This document shows, piece after piece, positions 1 through 13,365 of a stretch of 64,000 nt of DNA. Every line of letters starts with the position of its first letter. The stretch's first letter is position 1. The notes under the pieces were generated by a model. That model was not told the origin of the DNA. It saw only the letters and a program-made list of their open reading frames with translations, and ran no database searches. The DNA comes from Aspidiotus rigidus (taxonomy: Eukaryota; Arthropoda; Insecta; Hemiptera; Diaspididae), in NCBI GenBank assembly GCA_035079385.1, contig JAVHKY010000039.1, forward strand, positions 124,001-188,000. Reading direction: 5' to 3'. Position numbers and translations under genes: made by a program.

Positions 1-3000
1 TTCTGCGCGGAGCGTGCTAAGACCGGCCGTGCTAAGTGTAAACGATGCAAGAATGTCATAGATGCTAATTCTTTGCGTGTGGCGAAGTTGGCGGCAAACC
101 CATTCGGTACTGGTAAAATGAAAGTATGGCATCACTTGAATTGCCTATTTGAAGGTTTCAAGAAACAGAGAGCGACGACACCGAAAATTGAAAAAATAGA
201 TGACATAGGTGGTTACGAAACTCTGGCCGAAGAAGACATCGAAGAAATTTTAACCTTTATGTCCGATGGTTAGTAATCAATTCGTATATCCGATCTTCGT
301 ACTTTGTCTGAAGATAATTCTTTGATCGGAAGTGCTCGCGCTTTCATTATAGTTACGATTCTCGTAATTTTTACTGTTATTTACTTCGTGTCCGAATTAC
401 TTTCTAGAATAATGAATTATTTTTTCGTTCGTAGACGCTAAAGCTCATTGGGAAACGTTAAAGCAGGATATGCCCACTGTACCTGAGAAAACTGCTTCAA
501 CATCTGTGAAGAAAAAGCGTGCGAAAAAGGAAACGTCTTCGACAACAATTCAATCTCCTCTTGAAATTCCCGTCAGCAGTGACCCATCTCACAGAGATAA
601 CTCGTTTCGGCAGTTTCGGAAAATATGTTTGGCCGTGGCAAACGAAACTAGTTTCCTTAAGAAAACCGAAGTCATGGAGAACTTTTTCAAAAAAGGAACA
701 GATGGAGGTGCGTTTGCGAAAAATTTCGGCATGCTCGAACGACCTGAGTTCAAGTGACTGATTATTCTACTTTTATGTGTGTAGATTCATTCAAAGGAGA
801 TATTTTACTCTGGTGTCGATCGTTGCTTCCTGGAACTGTAAAAACTGTTTATAATCTACAGAATAAACAACTCGTGAAATTATTCAGTCGGGTAATTGAG
901 CGTGTCGATTAATCGACGTTACTTTGATTTTTTCATCTAAAATTGAGAGGGTGATGAATCGTATTAGTTGTTCGGTTGACTTTCATTTAGTTGCTTGAGA
1001 ACCCAAGTTATGATTTATATTTCATGAAATTATTGCTCATCATTTCTTTAGATATTTCAAACCAATATGAAAGAAATGCTGAGTGATCTTGATGCCGGTG
1101 ATGTTTCTATGACTATATCGAAATTTTTTGGAGAAAGTAAAACTGTAAAGCCAGCTGCGAAAAGTTTGTTGTCCTTGCAAGAAGTAGACACGTTTTTGCA
1201 AACTCTATCAACACTATCGAAAGAAGACGAGCAACAGAAACTTTTAACCGATATTTGTAAGAAGTAAGTTTTCGATTGATTGATCATCGATGCTCAATTG
1301 TGAACTATAATAATATTAATCGTATCCATGTTTGTGTTCTAGATGTACGCCGAATGACTTACAAGGTATTATTCGTTTTCTTAAACATGATCTTCGGACA
1401 AGTGCTGGACCTAAACACGTGTAAGTAAGGTATTGATTTACTTGTAAGTTACATAGAATGCAGTCATAATATGTAATGCTATTTTCTCTCATTTTCAGTT
1501 TGGGTGCTCTTCATCCGAGTGCATATAGTGCTTTCCAGACGTGTCAAGACATCAACGCTGTCATTGATCAGATAACTAAGAAAGAGACCGGTAAGGAGAC
1601 AAATAAGAAAGAGTTGAACATAACCGTCAAACTTATGACTCCCGTCTTACCAATGCTAGTAAGGTTAATTTTAATACTTACATTCGACTCTATTTGTGTC
1701 GGTGAACGTTTCATCTTGCAAATATTATGATGTTCATAGGCCTCTCCGTGCAAATCGCTAGAAGAAAGTATTAAGAAGTATGAAAAAGGTTTATACGTTG
1801 AAATTAAATATGACGGAGAGCGCGTGCAGCTTCACAAAAAAGGCTTTGATTTCAAATATTTTTCTCGTAGTCTGAAACCCGTCTTAGCTCATAAGGTAAG
1901 TTTGTGTCAATAAGAGAAATAGAAATGATCGATTGTGTTTGTTTAAATCTTCTCCGTTTGTATTTTAGGTCGAACATTTTGCGAGTTACATTAAAAAAGC
2001 GTTCCCCTTTGGTGAAGATATTATTCTAGACTGCGAAGTTTTAATGATCGATACGAAAACCGGTGATCCATTACCTTTTGGCACATTGGGTAAACACAAG
2101 GTATGATAAGGATTTCTAATATTCTTAATTTACATTGCACCCAAAATATCGTCCAGTGTTGGATTTCAGAAAGAAGAATTCAAAGATGCCAATCCCTGTC
2201 TGTTTGTCTTTGATTGCATTTATTACAACGGCGAGTCTTTACTTAATCGGTGAGTTTCTGAACAAATTTTTTTGCACGTTGGTGTAAAAAATCATCTCTA
2301 ACGTTTTATTGATGATTTGTAGTCCTTTGAAAGAACGTTACGACTTGTTGCATAAAAATATGATGGAGATTCCAAATCACATTCAGTTTTCAGAGAAAAA
2401 GTTGATCAAAGTAAGATTTTTATTTTATTTGTTTGTATTGAATAGTAGTTAGAAAGATAAAATTTCATGTTTATGTGCATTTGTCAAGTCTCCAAATGCC
2501 AGTTAGATTTGTTTATAGTCCATTGATTGTGTACTGTCGAGTAACGTTTTTTGAACTATTTTAACTTCAGGATTTGGAAGATTTGGAATCCATGTTGACT
2601 GACGTCTTGGATAAAGGTCTCGAAGGACTTGTTCTGAAGGATCCTAGGGTGAGTGAATACAGTCAAACATTGCGGGGAATTTGTTTTCTTCGCTACAATT
2701 CACGTAGTTGGATGGTTTTAAACAGTAGTCTTAAATAAATTACTTGGATGTTCGTGTGTACAAGAAAAACTAGAACACCTAGAGTTATTTCTGATAGAGG
2801 CGTCCATAAATTACGTGAGGTATTTAGGAAGGCGATGTCTAGTTGAATTTCACTAAGTCTCATGTGGAGAGGATGGAGGGAGGCTCCAAAAAATATTTCG
2901 TTTTTCTCCTACAGGAATATATAGTCTGGAATATTGCAAAACTGGGTTCCATTCGAAGTATAAATTATTTATTTGCATCCAATTTTAGGTGATTAAAGTA

Positions 3001-5402
3001 TGATTTATTCTGAGATCTTGGTTAAAGCAACGTTCAACTAAAATTGGCCCTAAATTATTAATATTTCTATGTTCACGTAAAATTATTCTTTTCTAGGGAA
3101 TTTACGAACCTGGTAAAAGACACTGGATCAAGGTGAAACGTGATTACCTGTTTGAAGGCAAAGCGGCGGACACTGTAGATCTAGTCGTCCTAGGGGCGTG
3201 GTATGGAACAGGACATAAAGGTGGTCTCATGAATGTATTTCTGATGGGTTGCTTCAATTCTGCGGATAAAAGTTGGCGGTCGGTTACCAAAGTTCATGGA
3301 TTGGATGATGAAGTTCTAGGAGGCTTACAGGTTGGATGTATTTCTATCTAATGAAATGAAATATTTAACAGCGAAAACAATTTCATTATTTTCAACTTTT
3401 TTATTTTTGCGTGTCATTGTCTGCGTAATTCTGATCGGTAGGCATGATTCTTAGGGTGAAAATAATCATAAACGTTTATGGAATCATCAGATGAATCGTC
3501 TTCATTGAATATATTACAGATTAATTCACGTTGATTTTCATCTCCTATTTTGCAAGGATTATGACTTGGTGTCAGGAAATTTGTCCGAGCAAAAATTGAC
3601 CAACAGAAAAAAAACACCGAAAATTGATCGACAGAAAAAGGTCACTTGAGAAATTAGGCAATGACGAAAGTTGCCCCCGTGAAAATTATCAGTGCGAAAA
3701 AAGTCGTTTAAGAAATTGGGCAATAACAAAATTTTACAGTATTAAAAAAAATTGAACTTCGTGTCATTTGTAAGCTGGAATGAACCCAGGACGTTGAACG
3801 TGATAATAGAAATCGAAAGTTCCTGTTACTGAATGATATACTCGTGGGTATTAACTACTGTAATTTCATCACACGCCTATACAGGAAGGGGAATGATGAT
3901 AATACCCCCACCATAAAATATGAATCTATAATTATGAAGTTATGCGTTTCGTTGAACCTTTGCTTTTGTAGTCAACAAAATTATTCGTCGTCTTAGGCGA
4001 GGTCAAATTATTCATACGATTTTTTTCATAAAGAGGAGGATGATGTCGACAATGGAGACGACTAATTCTTAACTTATGTAAGAGATTTATACATTATAGA
4101 ATTCTTTTCTAATTTAGAACCTTTCAATTTCCCATAATTTATATTTTTTCTAACACTCAAATTTTGTAATATCTAGGTTTAGTAATGTCCAAATTTCGCC
4201 CGATTAAATTTTGCAAAATCTAAATTTCGCCTCGTTCAAATTTCGTGCGTTCATTTTTCAGTAATTACAATTTTCTGTCGGTCTATTTTCAGTGTTCTTT
4301 TTTCTGTCGGTCAATTTTCGCTCGGACAAATTTCATGGATTCCATGATTTTACGGATTAACAAATTTATTTTACCGCAGTGTATGACTTGGGATTTTTAT
4401 TTTTAGACCTCGTTGGATATGACCAAAATAAGTCGAGATGTGAACAAAGTTCCTAGCTGGTTGAAGGTTACCAAAACCATGGTACCAGATTTTGTGGCTC
4501 GAGATCCGGAGGTATTGTTCAATTACATATCTTGTAATTGTGTCTTCTAGTTTCATCAATTGTTTTTACTCATTATTGAGTACGATTTTAAATTTTTTAG
4601 GTTATGCCAGTTTGGGAAATAACCGGCCACGAATTCACAAAACATGATGTACATACCGCTGATGGTATATCGATCCGGTTTCCCCGAGTTGTGAAGATCC
4701 GCGATGATAAAAATTGGGAAACCGCAACTACTTTAGCTGAATTGAAGGTACCTCTTTGGAAAATTCGATTATTTACGGCACATTTAGAAGTTTCATAAAT
4801 TAATCGCATTCCACTGTTGTATAGAATATATTTGAGGTGTCCAAAACCAATGCGGGTTCTCGACTGAAAGAGTTCTTCTTCAATAGTAAAACTGACGACA
4901 TGACACCGTCACCCAAGAAAAATACCCGCAAACGAGGGATGAATGAAACTGACGACTCGGATTTTTCGGAAACAACGTCGCCAGTCAAGAAACCACGTAA
5001 ACTCAATCTCGACGCGACAAGCAAGAACACTGTGAAACGAAAGAAATTACCCACTAATGTAAGTCATGCAAAGTTGTGTCAACAAATTACGATAAATGGA
5101 AAAATTCACAAGAATTATTCATGTTGCAGTTGTTACCTGATTTCTTAGCTGGTTATGTGATACAAATAAAAAATTCTGTTACATCAAATGAAGAATTCCG
5201 TCGACACTTCATTGCGTAAGTATGGTTTTTTGTCCTTAAGATTGACGCTTGAAAAAAAAAAACAATTGATTACTATTTTCTGTTATTTTTGTTCTAATTC
5301 TGTAGTTATGGCGCCGAAATTGTTGACGACAGCTCAACAAAGAAAGCCACTCATGAATTTCAACCTGGATCTTTCTTTTTGAAAAATGGTAAAGGCGGTA
5401 AG
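1..5402 (+). CDS. LIG3: DNA ligase III (LIG3-like), 17 exons, 5' end outside the window
   Basis: ATP-dependent DNA ligase that seals nicks in base-excision and single-strand-break repair, and in mitochondria. Readable exons: 1-268, 435-709, 785-891, 1052-1263, 1343-1420, 1499-1658, 1740-1895, 1979-2100, 2170-2249, 2323-2410, 2571-2648, 3097-3330, 4407-4511, 4601-4746, 4825-5058, 5131-5216 and 5306-5402, with GT-AG introns and a frame that joins across each. The first exon holds most of a PARP-type zinc finger (CKRC, then WHHLNC). Exon 3 has the LIG3-typical YNLQNKQLVKLFSR. Exon 7 has the adenylation lysine in KYDGERVQLH. Later exons hold the OB-fold part (WIKVKRDY, DLVVLGAWYGTG). Exons 16-17 begin a BRCT-like domain after a basic linker. 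The final exon and stop were not identified, so the 3' end is open. Confidence 0.93.
3573..4337. mobile_element. foldback MITE in a ligase III intron
   Basis: The sequence at 3573-3640 returns as its near-perfect reverse complement at 4268-4337. Both arms contain GAAATTTGTCCGAGC followed by repeated GACMRACAGAAAA blocks. The element is about 765 bp, has no coding potential and lies entirely inside the intron between exons 12 and 13. I could not fix a target-site duplication, so the superfamily is open. Confidence 0.75.
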
Positions 5403-8040
5403 GTAAGATTTACTGATAGAATCATCCACTTTTACACTCGGAAAGAAAGAAGAGTCATAATTATGAGTGATATTGAGAATAAGAAAACTAGAATAAGTAA
5501 TGAAAATTTTGGAAATTCTCGCAAGGTACTGGATATTATTCTGTTCCTATAAATCCAATTTGGTTATTCTTTGAAAAACAACTACTGCAAATATTATTTC
5601 TCATTATTTGAGGAGATTTTGCATCCGCAATTTCAACTTCTTGACTTGTTTGTTTGAGATGTTCCTATATTGCATTCTTGTTGTCTTTTCATGTAAATGT
5701 TGTTCTACTCTAAAGAAGAAAACACTAAGAAGAGCATTCTAATTTTCATGGTGAGGTGTTTCTTGGCGCCCATAATAATATAATGATTGAAAAAATGAAT
5801 TGAAAGCAAACATGCTAAAAGAAGCCCTTTTGATCTTCCAAAATTTGGATATTCTGAAAGTATTAATTTGTAATTGTTGATATGCAATGGAGAAGAATTT
5901 TAGAATAATGATCTGAAAACAGAGTTATTGAAAAGTACTGATCAATTTGATCATTTTAAAATCATTTTTCCTAAAGATATCTCAGAAGTATGAGAAACTA
6001 GTACATCTAAAAATCTAAAAATGAAGATGTTAACTTGTAAGCTCTACACCGCATAAAAAAGAAATGAATCGGAAAAGTTGCAACCAACCATAATATTATC
6101 AGTTGTAAAAAAAAAACATGGAAGATAGTGATCATTTTAGAATCTTTTCTGAAGGTATGTGTAGAGTTAGAGGAATCAATACAGAACTTGGAAAACTGTC
6201 TTTTTTGGATTTCTCCCGTCTCTGTCTTTTTTTCCTGAGGCGTCTGAAAAAATGTTTCAGAAGCTATGACAGTTGATTCTTTGGACATTTCTGCTTCTTG
6301 ACACTACCTCTTACTGCTCCATCTTTCACAGAGCTATGTTCATCTATTTTACAAGGAGGTACTTGGGGTGAATTGAGTTCTGAGTTTCTGGGAAACAATG
6401 CAATGTGGACATATTGCATTGTATAGGTATTCCTTACAGATTTAATCTTAGCCAACATTTTTCAGTCTTTGAAAAATATGGATTCTCCTCTACACTTATG
6501 AATTAATCTGAAACTTCATTTTGCAAATTTTCAAAGTAATCAATCTTGTAATGTCCATTCTGCTGGCCATTGCTTGACAATTATAGTAGGATAATTTAGG
6601 ATTGAATCATCAAATCACTCTCTCGATATGTAATCTTGTCCTTTTTCCACCATTATCCACAATTCTTGACTAGACTAGTGATTGGGCTGGATTTCAAATA
6701 AGAAACTTTTTATGTTTCAGTGTTGGATATTGATAGTATTCTAAATGATATATTGAAGGAAAGATATAAAATTGTGTAAACAACTAATTTGTAATTCTAA
6801 TAGCTTCACAAGGTAGTTATTGTCTTGTTCTGATGTACATGCTTGAGGCCATCATCTTGGCTATAGATAGCCTACAATGTGGCGTTAATAAATCTGCATA
6901 ATACTGAACTGGAAGTGCGCTGTACCCGTGATGTGGCTTTTATAACTGGCAATGAAAGGATCTCAAGACAATTTCCAATTTTCTTGTCAGCCGTCACTCA
7001 GAAACAATAAAGAACAATAAAGAAAACAAGCATTTCATCACTAAACAACAGAAAATAACGCTTTCTCCAAATTGAACGAAGTTTATTTTTTTATTGGAGT
7101 AAAAGCGGTAGGGATCAAAGGGTAGACATTAGTATCTTATCAATAAAGTAAAAACAAAGAAAGATGATTATTCAAAAACTGAACTTCTGAAAATTACAAA
7201 GGTTAGAATTTCATTTGTGCAGAGAACGATAAATTCGATAAAAAATAAATGAAATATAAATATTATTGATATTAAATTTATAGTTTGTCTACAGCTTATT
7301 GATTTCTTTCTTCTGCTTTTAGAAAATAATGAATATACAATTGAAGAAAATTTGATCTATAACAGGCGTTATCTATTCTTCATTTGGCGAAACTGTGACG
7401 GAATTGTGTGTGTGTTTGTGTGGTCTTTTCTAACATTTCCAATTGTGAAAGCACAATTATCTTGATGAATTTACAGCTTACAAAGAATTTGGAGGCCCTC
7501 GCTAAAATACTGAATCCCTGTAAAATTCATAAGTATAATGCTAAAAAGTTGGCTGCGCTATTATAATAATTTCTATTGAATAATAATAATCTTTTTCTTC
7601 TTATGGTTGGAAAATGAAATATTCCTCTATAAGTAATCATGCTATTTATCATTTAAAAATTTGTTTACAATTTTTTTTCTGTACATTTTCATCGTCAGAC
7701 TATTTATTTGAGTGGATTCTTGTATATTTGAATTTTTCTCTCTTCCGTAACATTAATGAAAATTGTGTTTAGGCTCTTACAGGTTGCTCGAAACGTAACC
7801 ATAAATAAAATTTCCGATATTGTGCGGAAACAGCCTTTTTCTTTTATATTTATTTACTTTATTATTATTTTCATATATTAATGACTGAACGAAGAAAATT
7901 GAGCTACAAAATATCAAAAATGCGATGGTTATTATTTCAACTATTGTTGTAGTCGTACTATTTTCCAATTAACTTCCGGGCACAACTTGGTCAGCGCCTG
8001 AAGGAGACAGACTGGGTACAACTTGGTCGTCGTCAGGTTG
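5403..8040. other. non-coding stretch downstream of ligase III
   Basis: AT-rich DNA with no long open frame on either strand and no recognisable domain. It may hold the last ligase III exon(s) or its 3' UTR, but I could not identify a splice acceptor with a plausible BRCT continuation. Confidence 0.4.
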
Positions 8041-8366
8041 TGAATACACACCATTCCTGTAGACAATATAGCCCATTGAATAGAAAAGAATAAAAATTTG
8101 ACGAAAAACCTCGTACAAATTGATAACTATTTTGTATAATAATTTTTACATACCCACTTTGTAAGAAAACGGTAGGAAGCTAAGAATCTTGTTCATTAAT
8201 TTGTTTGAACAGAATTTTCTCGCTTTTGTTAGAAAGATATTCTGACTAAAAAGAATAACTTGAATAAACAAGGAGAGAATAAACGTTTATTATGAGAAAA
8301 TAGACAAAATAGACCTTACCGATAGGTTTTGTTTGTCTGAATTGGTTTGGTTGGCTGCTTTACTAC

Positions 8367-8799
8367 TCAAATGGTATGTAAAACTATAACGCACAACCTT
8401 CTCTGCCAGTAGTAAAGCAGCCTAATACTCGCTCCGCGACACTCCTGAAAGAGAAAAACAATAAAGAGGAAGAGACGAAACAAACAAACAAGAGACAACA
8501 CAATAAACACAAGAGTAAGACAGGTTCGATAGCAGTAACTGACCTGGTTCCGGAATTGTCGATTGAGGCACTGGATCTTCGGTTGTGGGTTTCGAAGTTT
8601 TTTTGGATTTGCGCGAAAACGAAGCGACACGCCGCTTCACATTTCTTTGTTTCGTTGTAACAGTATCGCCGGTGGTCGCATCTAAATCGAGAATTTCGCT
8701 TTGCCCCGACATATTGCGATAACGAAAATTGTTGTACGAATTGACGACAAAATTTACATCGAGTACTACACCGTACCATGAGAAAGAATACACTGACAA
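8367..8799 (-). other. short open frame, possible first exon of a lost gene
   Basis: On the - strand an ATG near 8712 opens a Lys/Ser/Thr-rich stretch (begins MSGQSEILDLDATTG) of about 57 residues that ends at a good splice donor (CCAG|GTCAGT) near 8546. No family is recognised. It lies upstream of a decayed gag on the same strand, so it may belong to that retroelement. Expression is not evident. Confidence 0.2.
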
Positions 8800-9059
8800 T
8801 AACGTATAGCGCGTAGCGTATTATGTAGCAAAAGAGAATTAAGAACAATAGATGAAATAAAAAATTACAAACCATGAAAAATTAAAACTTAGGATAATAA
8901 GAACAAATATAAATAAAATCGTGACACTTCAAGAAAAAGGTATAAAATCAATCTAAAACTTAGAAATAGAAATTAATAGATAAAACTTGAATAAATAAAT
9001 GAATAAAAAAAGGGTTAAAATCCTTGGGAAAATAGATCTTCAAGACACTAACTGCCGCT

Positions 9060-9615
9060 TGAACAACTCCGAGGTCTGGACCTTACGGCAAAGCTCCTCC
9101 TTAGATTGAGGGATTGATATCAACATCCGTATGCCACTGACGACAAAAACTATGAAAAGAATCCCTACCGTTCTTAAAATTCTTCCGGCGTTGAGTAATC
9201 ATTGGCCCGTGCTTGGCATTGTAGTACGCGATCCGTGATGCCGCGAATTAGATAGTCCACTTCAGCTTACACGGGCGCAGTAATGTTGTTTTTGCAAAGT
9301 AGTAAGTCTCGTAGCTCTCGGCTCATAGCTTTTCTCGAGCCCACATCTTCTCCATTGCATTCACACGGCCTTTAGGTTCAGGGAAAGTTTTCAGCAATAT
9401 TTCTTGCCAGTCTTCCCTTGTGTGCTGATAATCCTGTAAATTATCATACCAAGAGCGCGCAACGCCACTCAGTCGTGCTTGCATGTGATAAATGGTGGTA
9501 ACATCTGACCAACCATACATCTGGCGGAATTGTTTGATACAGTGCAACCATCTCTTGGTCGTCGTCACTTTAGCGCTAGGGTCATAAAGAGGTACGCTTT
9601 CCGTACGCAACGCTT
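9060..9615 (-). pseudogene. decayed retrotransposon gag
   Basis: The - strand reads a retrotransposon gag-like protein: LYDPSAKVTTTKRWLHCI, then MYGWSDVTTIYHMQARLSG, then SWYDNLQDYQHTREDWQ. This matches the pfam03732-type Gag pattern in which a W-rich alpha-helical core follows a Pro-rich N-terminus. Further on, in a shifted frame, a stretch resembling 'VDYLIRGITD' can be read, so the frame is broken at least once. No protease or reverse transcriptase follows. The upstream edge abuts an unrelated AAA-ATPase fragment at about 9620-9640, which suggests a rearrangement junction. Confidence 0.6.
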
Positions 9616-9639
9616 GCATAGGCCATGTCAGTAGTATAC

Positions 9640-9900
9640 AAAGTAACAAACTTCTTATGTGAGAATCCAAAACAGGTGAAGTCATATTGGGCGGAAAAAG
9701 TTCAACTGAGACCATTGTTAGAGAATACTATCAAAAAATTCTCGAAAACCGCCCTCGACATTCTCTTTGAGGACACAGTCGAAGTTAATATGAAAGTCCT
9801 GAATGCGAGAATCGATTGTAAAAAAGTTGAGGACGGTGATAGCAGAGAGCTTGCAAAAATCCTATTTCAAACTGGATTTATGAGCATAAAAGAAAGATAG
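9640..9900 (+). pseudogene. inverted fragment of the AAA-ATPase-like gene
   Basis: Reads about 85 residues (KSYWAEKVQLRPLLENTI and onward to GFMSIKE). This is nearly identical to the middle of the - strand AAA-ATPase-like gene at about 12096-12350, but on the opposite strand. It has neither the ATPase core nor the C-terminal domain, so it is a duplicated, inverted scrap rather than a gene. Confidence 0.8.
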
Positions 9901-10990
9901 CATTTCCAACAAAAATTACACTCCTCAAATTTGACCTAAAATATTGTCCAAAATTTATGCTCTAAAATACAATAGATAAGGTAAATTCGTTACCTATGAT
10001 TTTTTCAGCGCTCACAAACGTTCAGGCATAATTTATTACTATTATTTATCTGACAGATTTCATTTTTGACTAGGTACACAGGAAAAATTTTTACCATGCA
10101 AGTACGTATAGGACACTTTTTACAACACTCTCTAATTTGGCCAAATTGATATCATTTTCAGCAAAAATTACACTCCTCAAATTTGACCTAAAATATTACC
10201 CCTCTAAAATACAATAAATAAGGTAAATTCTTTAGCAATGATTTTTTCAACGCTCACGAACGTTCAGGCATAAATTTATTACCATTATTTGGCCTTATTC
10301 GAGATTTATCTGACAGAGATAAGGTATAGGTACACAGGAAAAATTTTTACCATGCAAGTACTTATAGGACACTTATCAAGACACTGTCAAATTTGACCAA
10401 ACTGATATCATCTTCATAAAAATTTTACTTCTAAAATTTGACCCAAAATACTACTCCAAAATTTATTCTCCAAACTACACTAAAGAACGAAGGTGAAAAA
10501 ATAAATTATCCAAAAAGAACAAATTTATTAAATCAAATGAATTTACAACCGTACCTTCGTTATCAGTATGTGCCGTAATTTAGAAGGAAGGATTAATTCT
10601 ACACTAAAGAGGGTAAATTCACTACCTATGATTTTTTCAACCCTAACGAACGTTCAGGCATAATTTATTACCTATATTTAGCTTATTTTAGACTTTATTG
10701 GATCAAAATTACTGTCACTAGGGTTGTATCATTTTCACCAAGGTAGGTACACAGTAAAATTTGCCAATAGCACTATGATTCAAAAAAACTTCAAAAAACC
10801 CCTTAAAATGACAAAAATTATAAGTCACTTACACATCACTCAAAAATGAGTCTGGTCTCCAGGACAGTGTCAAATTTGTCCAAATTCATATCATTCTGAT
10901 CAAAATTTTACTCCTAAAATTTGACCTTAAATATTACCCCCAAAAAATCCAAGGTAGGGATACAGTATTCTTAAAGGCGTGCACACGTTC
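9901..10990. repeat. tandem repeat, about 240-bp units, four diverged copies
   Basis: The blocks AAATTTGACCTAAAATATT, GGTAAATTC, GATTTTTTCA, CGTTCAGGCATAA and GGTACACAG recur in the same order starting near 9905, 10165, 10405 and 10880. The copies have diverged by small indels. No coding capacity. The array starts exactly where the inverted AAA-ATPase fragment ends. Confidence 0.75.
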
Positions 10991-11549
10991 AGGCTCAAAA
11001 AATCTTGGCTTAGTCATCGAAAAAAATTTTCAAAATTGTTCAGTTCCGTGATGTCTTTCATTTTTTTCTCGGTTTTCACACTCAAGACAGAGCAATCACA
11101 AATGTTCCTGACGCGGAATTGCAGTTCCCTATTAATATCCAGGATTGCGTTCATAATGTTCATAAGAAGCTAGACTAACTTTTTTTTCTCCTCTTCTTTT
11201 TATGGACCTCCATTCCTTATTCAGGTGGAAGTAGTTTACTTCCTCGAGTAGGAGTCTGTATATACATATAAATTTGGTCGCACAAGAAGAAAGAGTTGAA
11301 CGATGCTTTATTATTTATTGAAAGAATCGTGAAAAAAAAACTCTTTCCACGGGTGTGCAAAATGAAAAATAATATTAAAAATATACGAATCAATAATGAT
11401 GACCTACGCGAGATGTTCGAAAACGCGTAATAGAATACATCAATTCTTTTTAAACGAAAGCTATCTACTAAAGTACCTACAAATTTCTTGTACATAGATT
11501 GTCTAAGCGCCAGTCGCAGCTGGCTTATCAGACGATGATAAGGTAACCT

Positions 11550-13264
11550 ATCGAAAATGCGAGAGTTGCCGAACGGAGAGGATAAAAGAGAGGGAACGAA
11601 ACATACGACAAGTTTATTTGTATACCTTATACGATACCTTGATGAGACATTCTTCAACCAATTTAATGAGACCTTGGATGTCGGAGGTAAACTTGGAAAC
11701 GTGCTTTGGCGCATCTTTCTGTGGATTTTGGCACAATTCAATGAATTCATAAAACTTTTTGAGTGAGATCACTTCCGTATACCCTTGAATGATCTGATCA
11801 GCGGTCGGATCAAACGATGAATGTAAATTCTTTCAATTCGAGTATAAATGCAATCGCTCGTTGATATTTTGTTTCAAGTCTGAAGAACCTATCTCCGGTG
11901 AGCCATCCTACAGCATAATCAAGTGCTCCCATAAATTCCGTGAGTTGACGATTTCGAAGCAGCGTTTCCATTTTTGGAACAGTAAGAGGGCCCTCTTCCA
12001 TCTTTTCTCTCAGACTCTCGATTAAAATGTGCTTGGCCTCGTTATTTACCACACCTAAAAAACACGATGGAAGCGTACCATTAGAGCATATTTTGTTTTC
12101 TTTTATGCTCATAAATCCAGTTTGAAATAGGATTTTTTCAAGCTCTCTGCTATCACCGTCCTCAACTTTTTTACGATCGATTCTCGCATTCAGGACTTTC
12201 ATATTAACTTCGACTGTGTCCTCAAAGAGAATGTCGAGGGCGGTTTTCGAGAATTTTTTGATAGTATTCTCTAACAATGGTCTCAGTTGAACTTTTTTCG
12301 CCCAATATGACTTCACCTGTTTTAGATTTTCACGTAAGAAGTTTGTTACAGACACTGGGCTAAAAACCGGCACGCCTTCTATTGTAAATTTATAATGGTT
12401 GTAGAATGGCTTCACAATTTCTTCGATCAACACATCGCTATTATTCAGTTTTCTCTCACGAGTAATCTCTGCAAGCTGGTCTTTGTAGTATTCCTTTATC
12501 TCGTACTCCGTAAATCCAATGAGTTCACTATATGTCTTATCTCGCGTCAAATCTTGAAAAACATTGTGTGTACCCCCAATTGTTGTTATCTAGTTTCTGA
12601 TGAAGAAGCGTGAGCTTCGAAACGTCAAACTTCGATTTTATAAACTTATGTGGAGAATAAAGCCAGTCTTTTCTTGTTCCAATCAGTTGTTATTTTTGTT
12701 GCACCGAAAACAAATGCAAACCGGATGAGATTGGCATTAGTCTTCACTGCATGAAAAATATCTTCGATTTCACGCTCCTTCAACTGAGATTTAGCCACAT
12801 CACTGGTAGATCGTATTTGTCCACCAGAATCACAATTTCTTTCCCCGTTTCTTGCTCTGTACGCTGGAACGCACATTCCATTACAGAATCGAAGGTCTCC
12901 TCCTTATCAATATCAGAAATATTATTCTTCCTTGCCAAAGCAAGTACTTTTGTTTTGACATACTCCGTAAGTGAAGTTGTTGCCGCGCCAAATGTCAGAT
13001 AAAGTATTGGATATTCGTCCCCCTTCCACTCATAATTGCAAATGTCCATCTTCTTCCCGAGTCGGTTGCAAAATAAATCTTTTTTACCTTCGAAAAAGGC
13101 CGCTAATGTTGATAAAAAAAAAGATATACCGAAACGGTAGGGTCGCAACATGATAAATTGTGGCTGGTCTTCAACATCCAACAATTTTGGTATAAATCTG
13201 GTCTTATCGACGATAATCTTATCTTTGGAAGTCGTTCGAAATCTACGTCTTTATCGGTCGTGAG
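11550..13264 (-). pseudogene. AAA-ATPase-like / PD-(D/E)XK nuclease-superfamily gene, 3' part, frameshifted
   Basis: The N-terminal part (13264-12780) reads VDKTRFIPKLLD, then LRPYRFGISFFLSTL (where family members have RRFGKS, so the P-loop lysine looks changed) and VILVDKYDLPVM, the Walker B-like block of AAA-ATPase-like (pfam09820) proteins. The next open block (12550-11810) reads GFTEYEIKEYYKDQ, FYNHYKFTIEG and QTGFMSIKE. After 11820 the homologous reading moves to another frame (FDPTADQIIQGYTEV and so on to about 11560). There is also a frame break near 13230. The gene is therefore dead. Its 5' exon appears to be at 39.7-39.9 kb, displaced by the nested insertions. Such genes are expanded in some Hymenoptera (established knowledge, not tested here). 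Confidence 0.75.
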
Positions 13265-13332
13265 TTTTGCCGCTGAAAAAATACATACAAATACATGTAA
13301 GTTATATACAGTACATTACCATCTTCGACGAT
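13198..13332 (-). repeat. leftmost unit of the AAA-gene intron/exon tandem array
   Basis: Contains the same sequence as the units at 37.92-38.45 kb: exon piece, splice acceptor (TTTTTTCAG), 46-bp intron and donor (GATG|GTAATG), read on the - strand. This unit runs directly into the AAA-ATPase coding part, so it marks the original exon 2. Confidence 0.8.
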
Positions 13333-13365
13333 TGTAAGAGATCCCTAGAGCATGAGTTTGATAAG
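13333..13365 (-). repeat. left LTR of the gypsy element, first fragment, including GATAAG target duplication
   Basis: Matches the first 33 bases of the right LTR (from 37280). Its last six bases, GATAAG (13360-13365), are duplicated at 32769-32774 on the other side of the Polinton. Confidence 0.9.

Noticed and set aside
8384..8875. 163-codon hydrophobic/Cys-rich - strand frame
   Set aside because: Its composition is what complementary strands of A/G-rich DNA give; overlapping frames are equally long; no motif.
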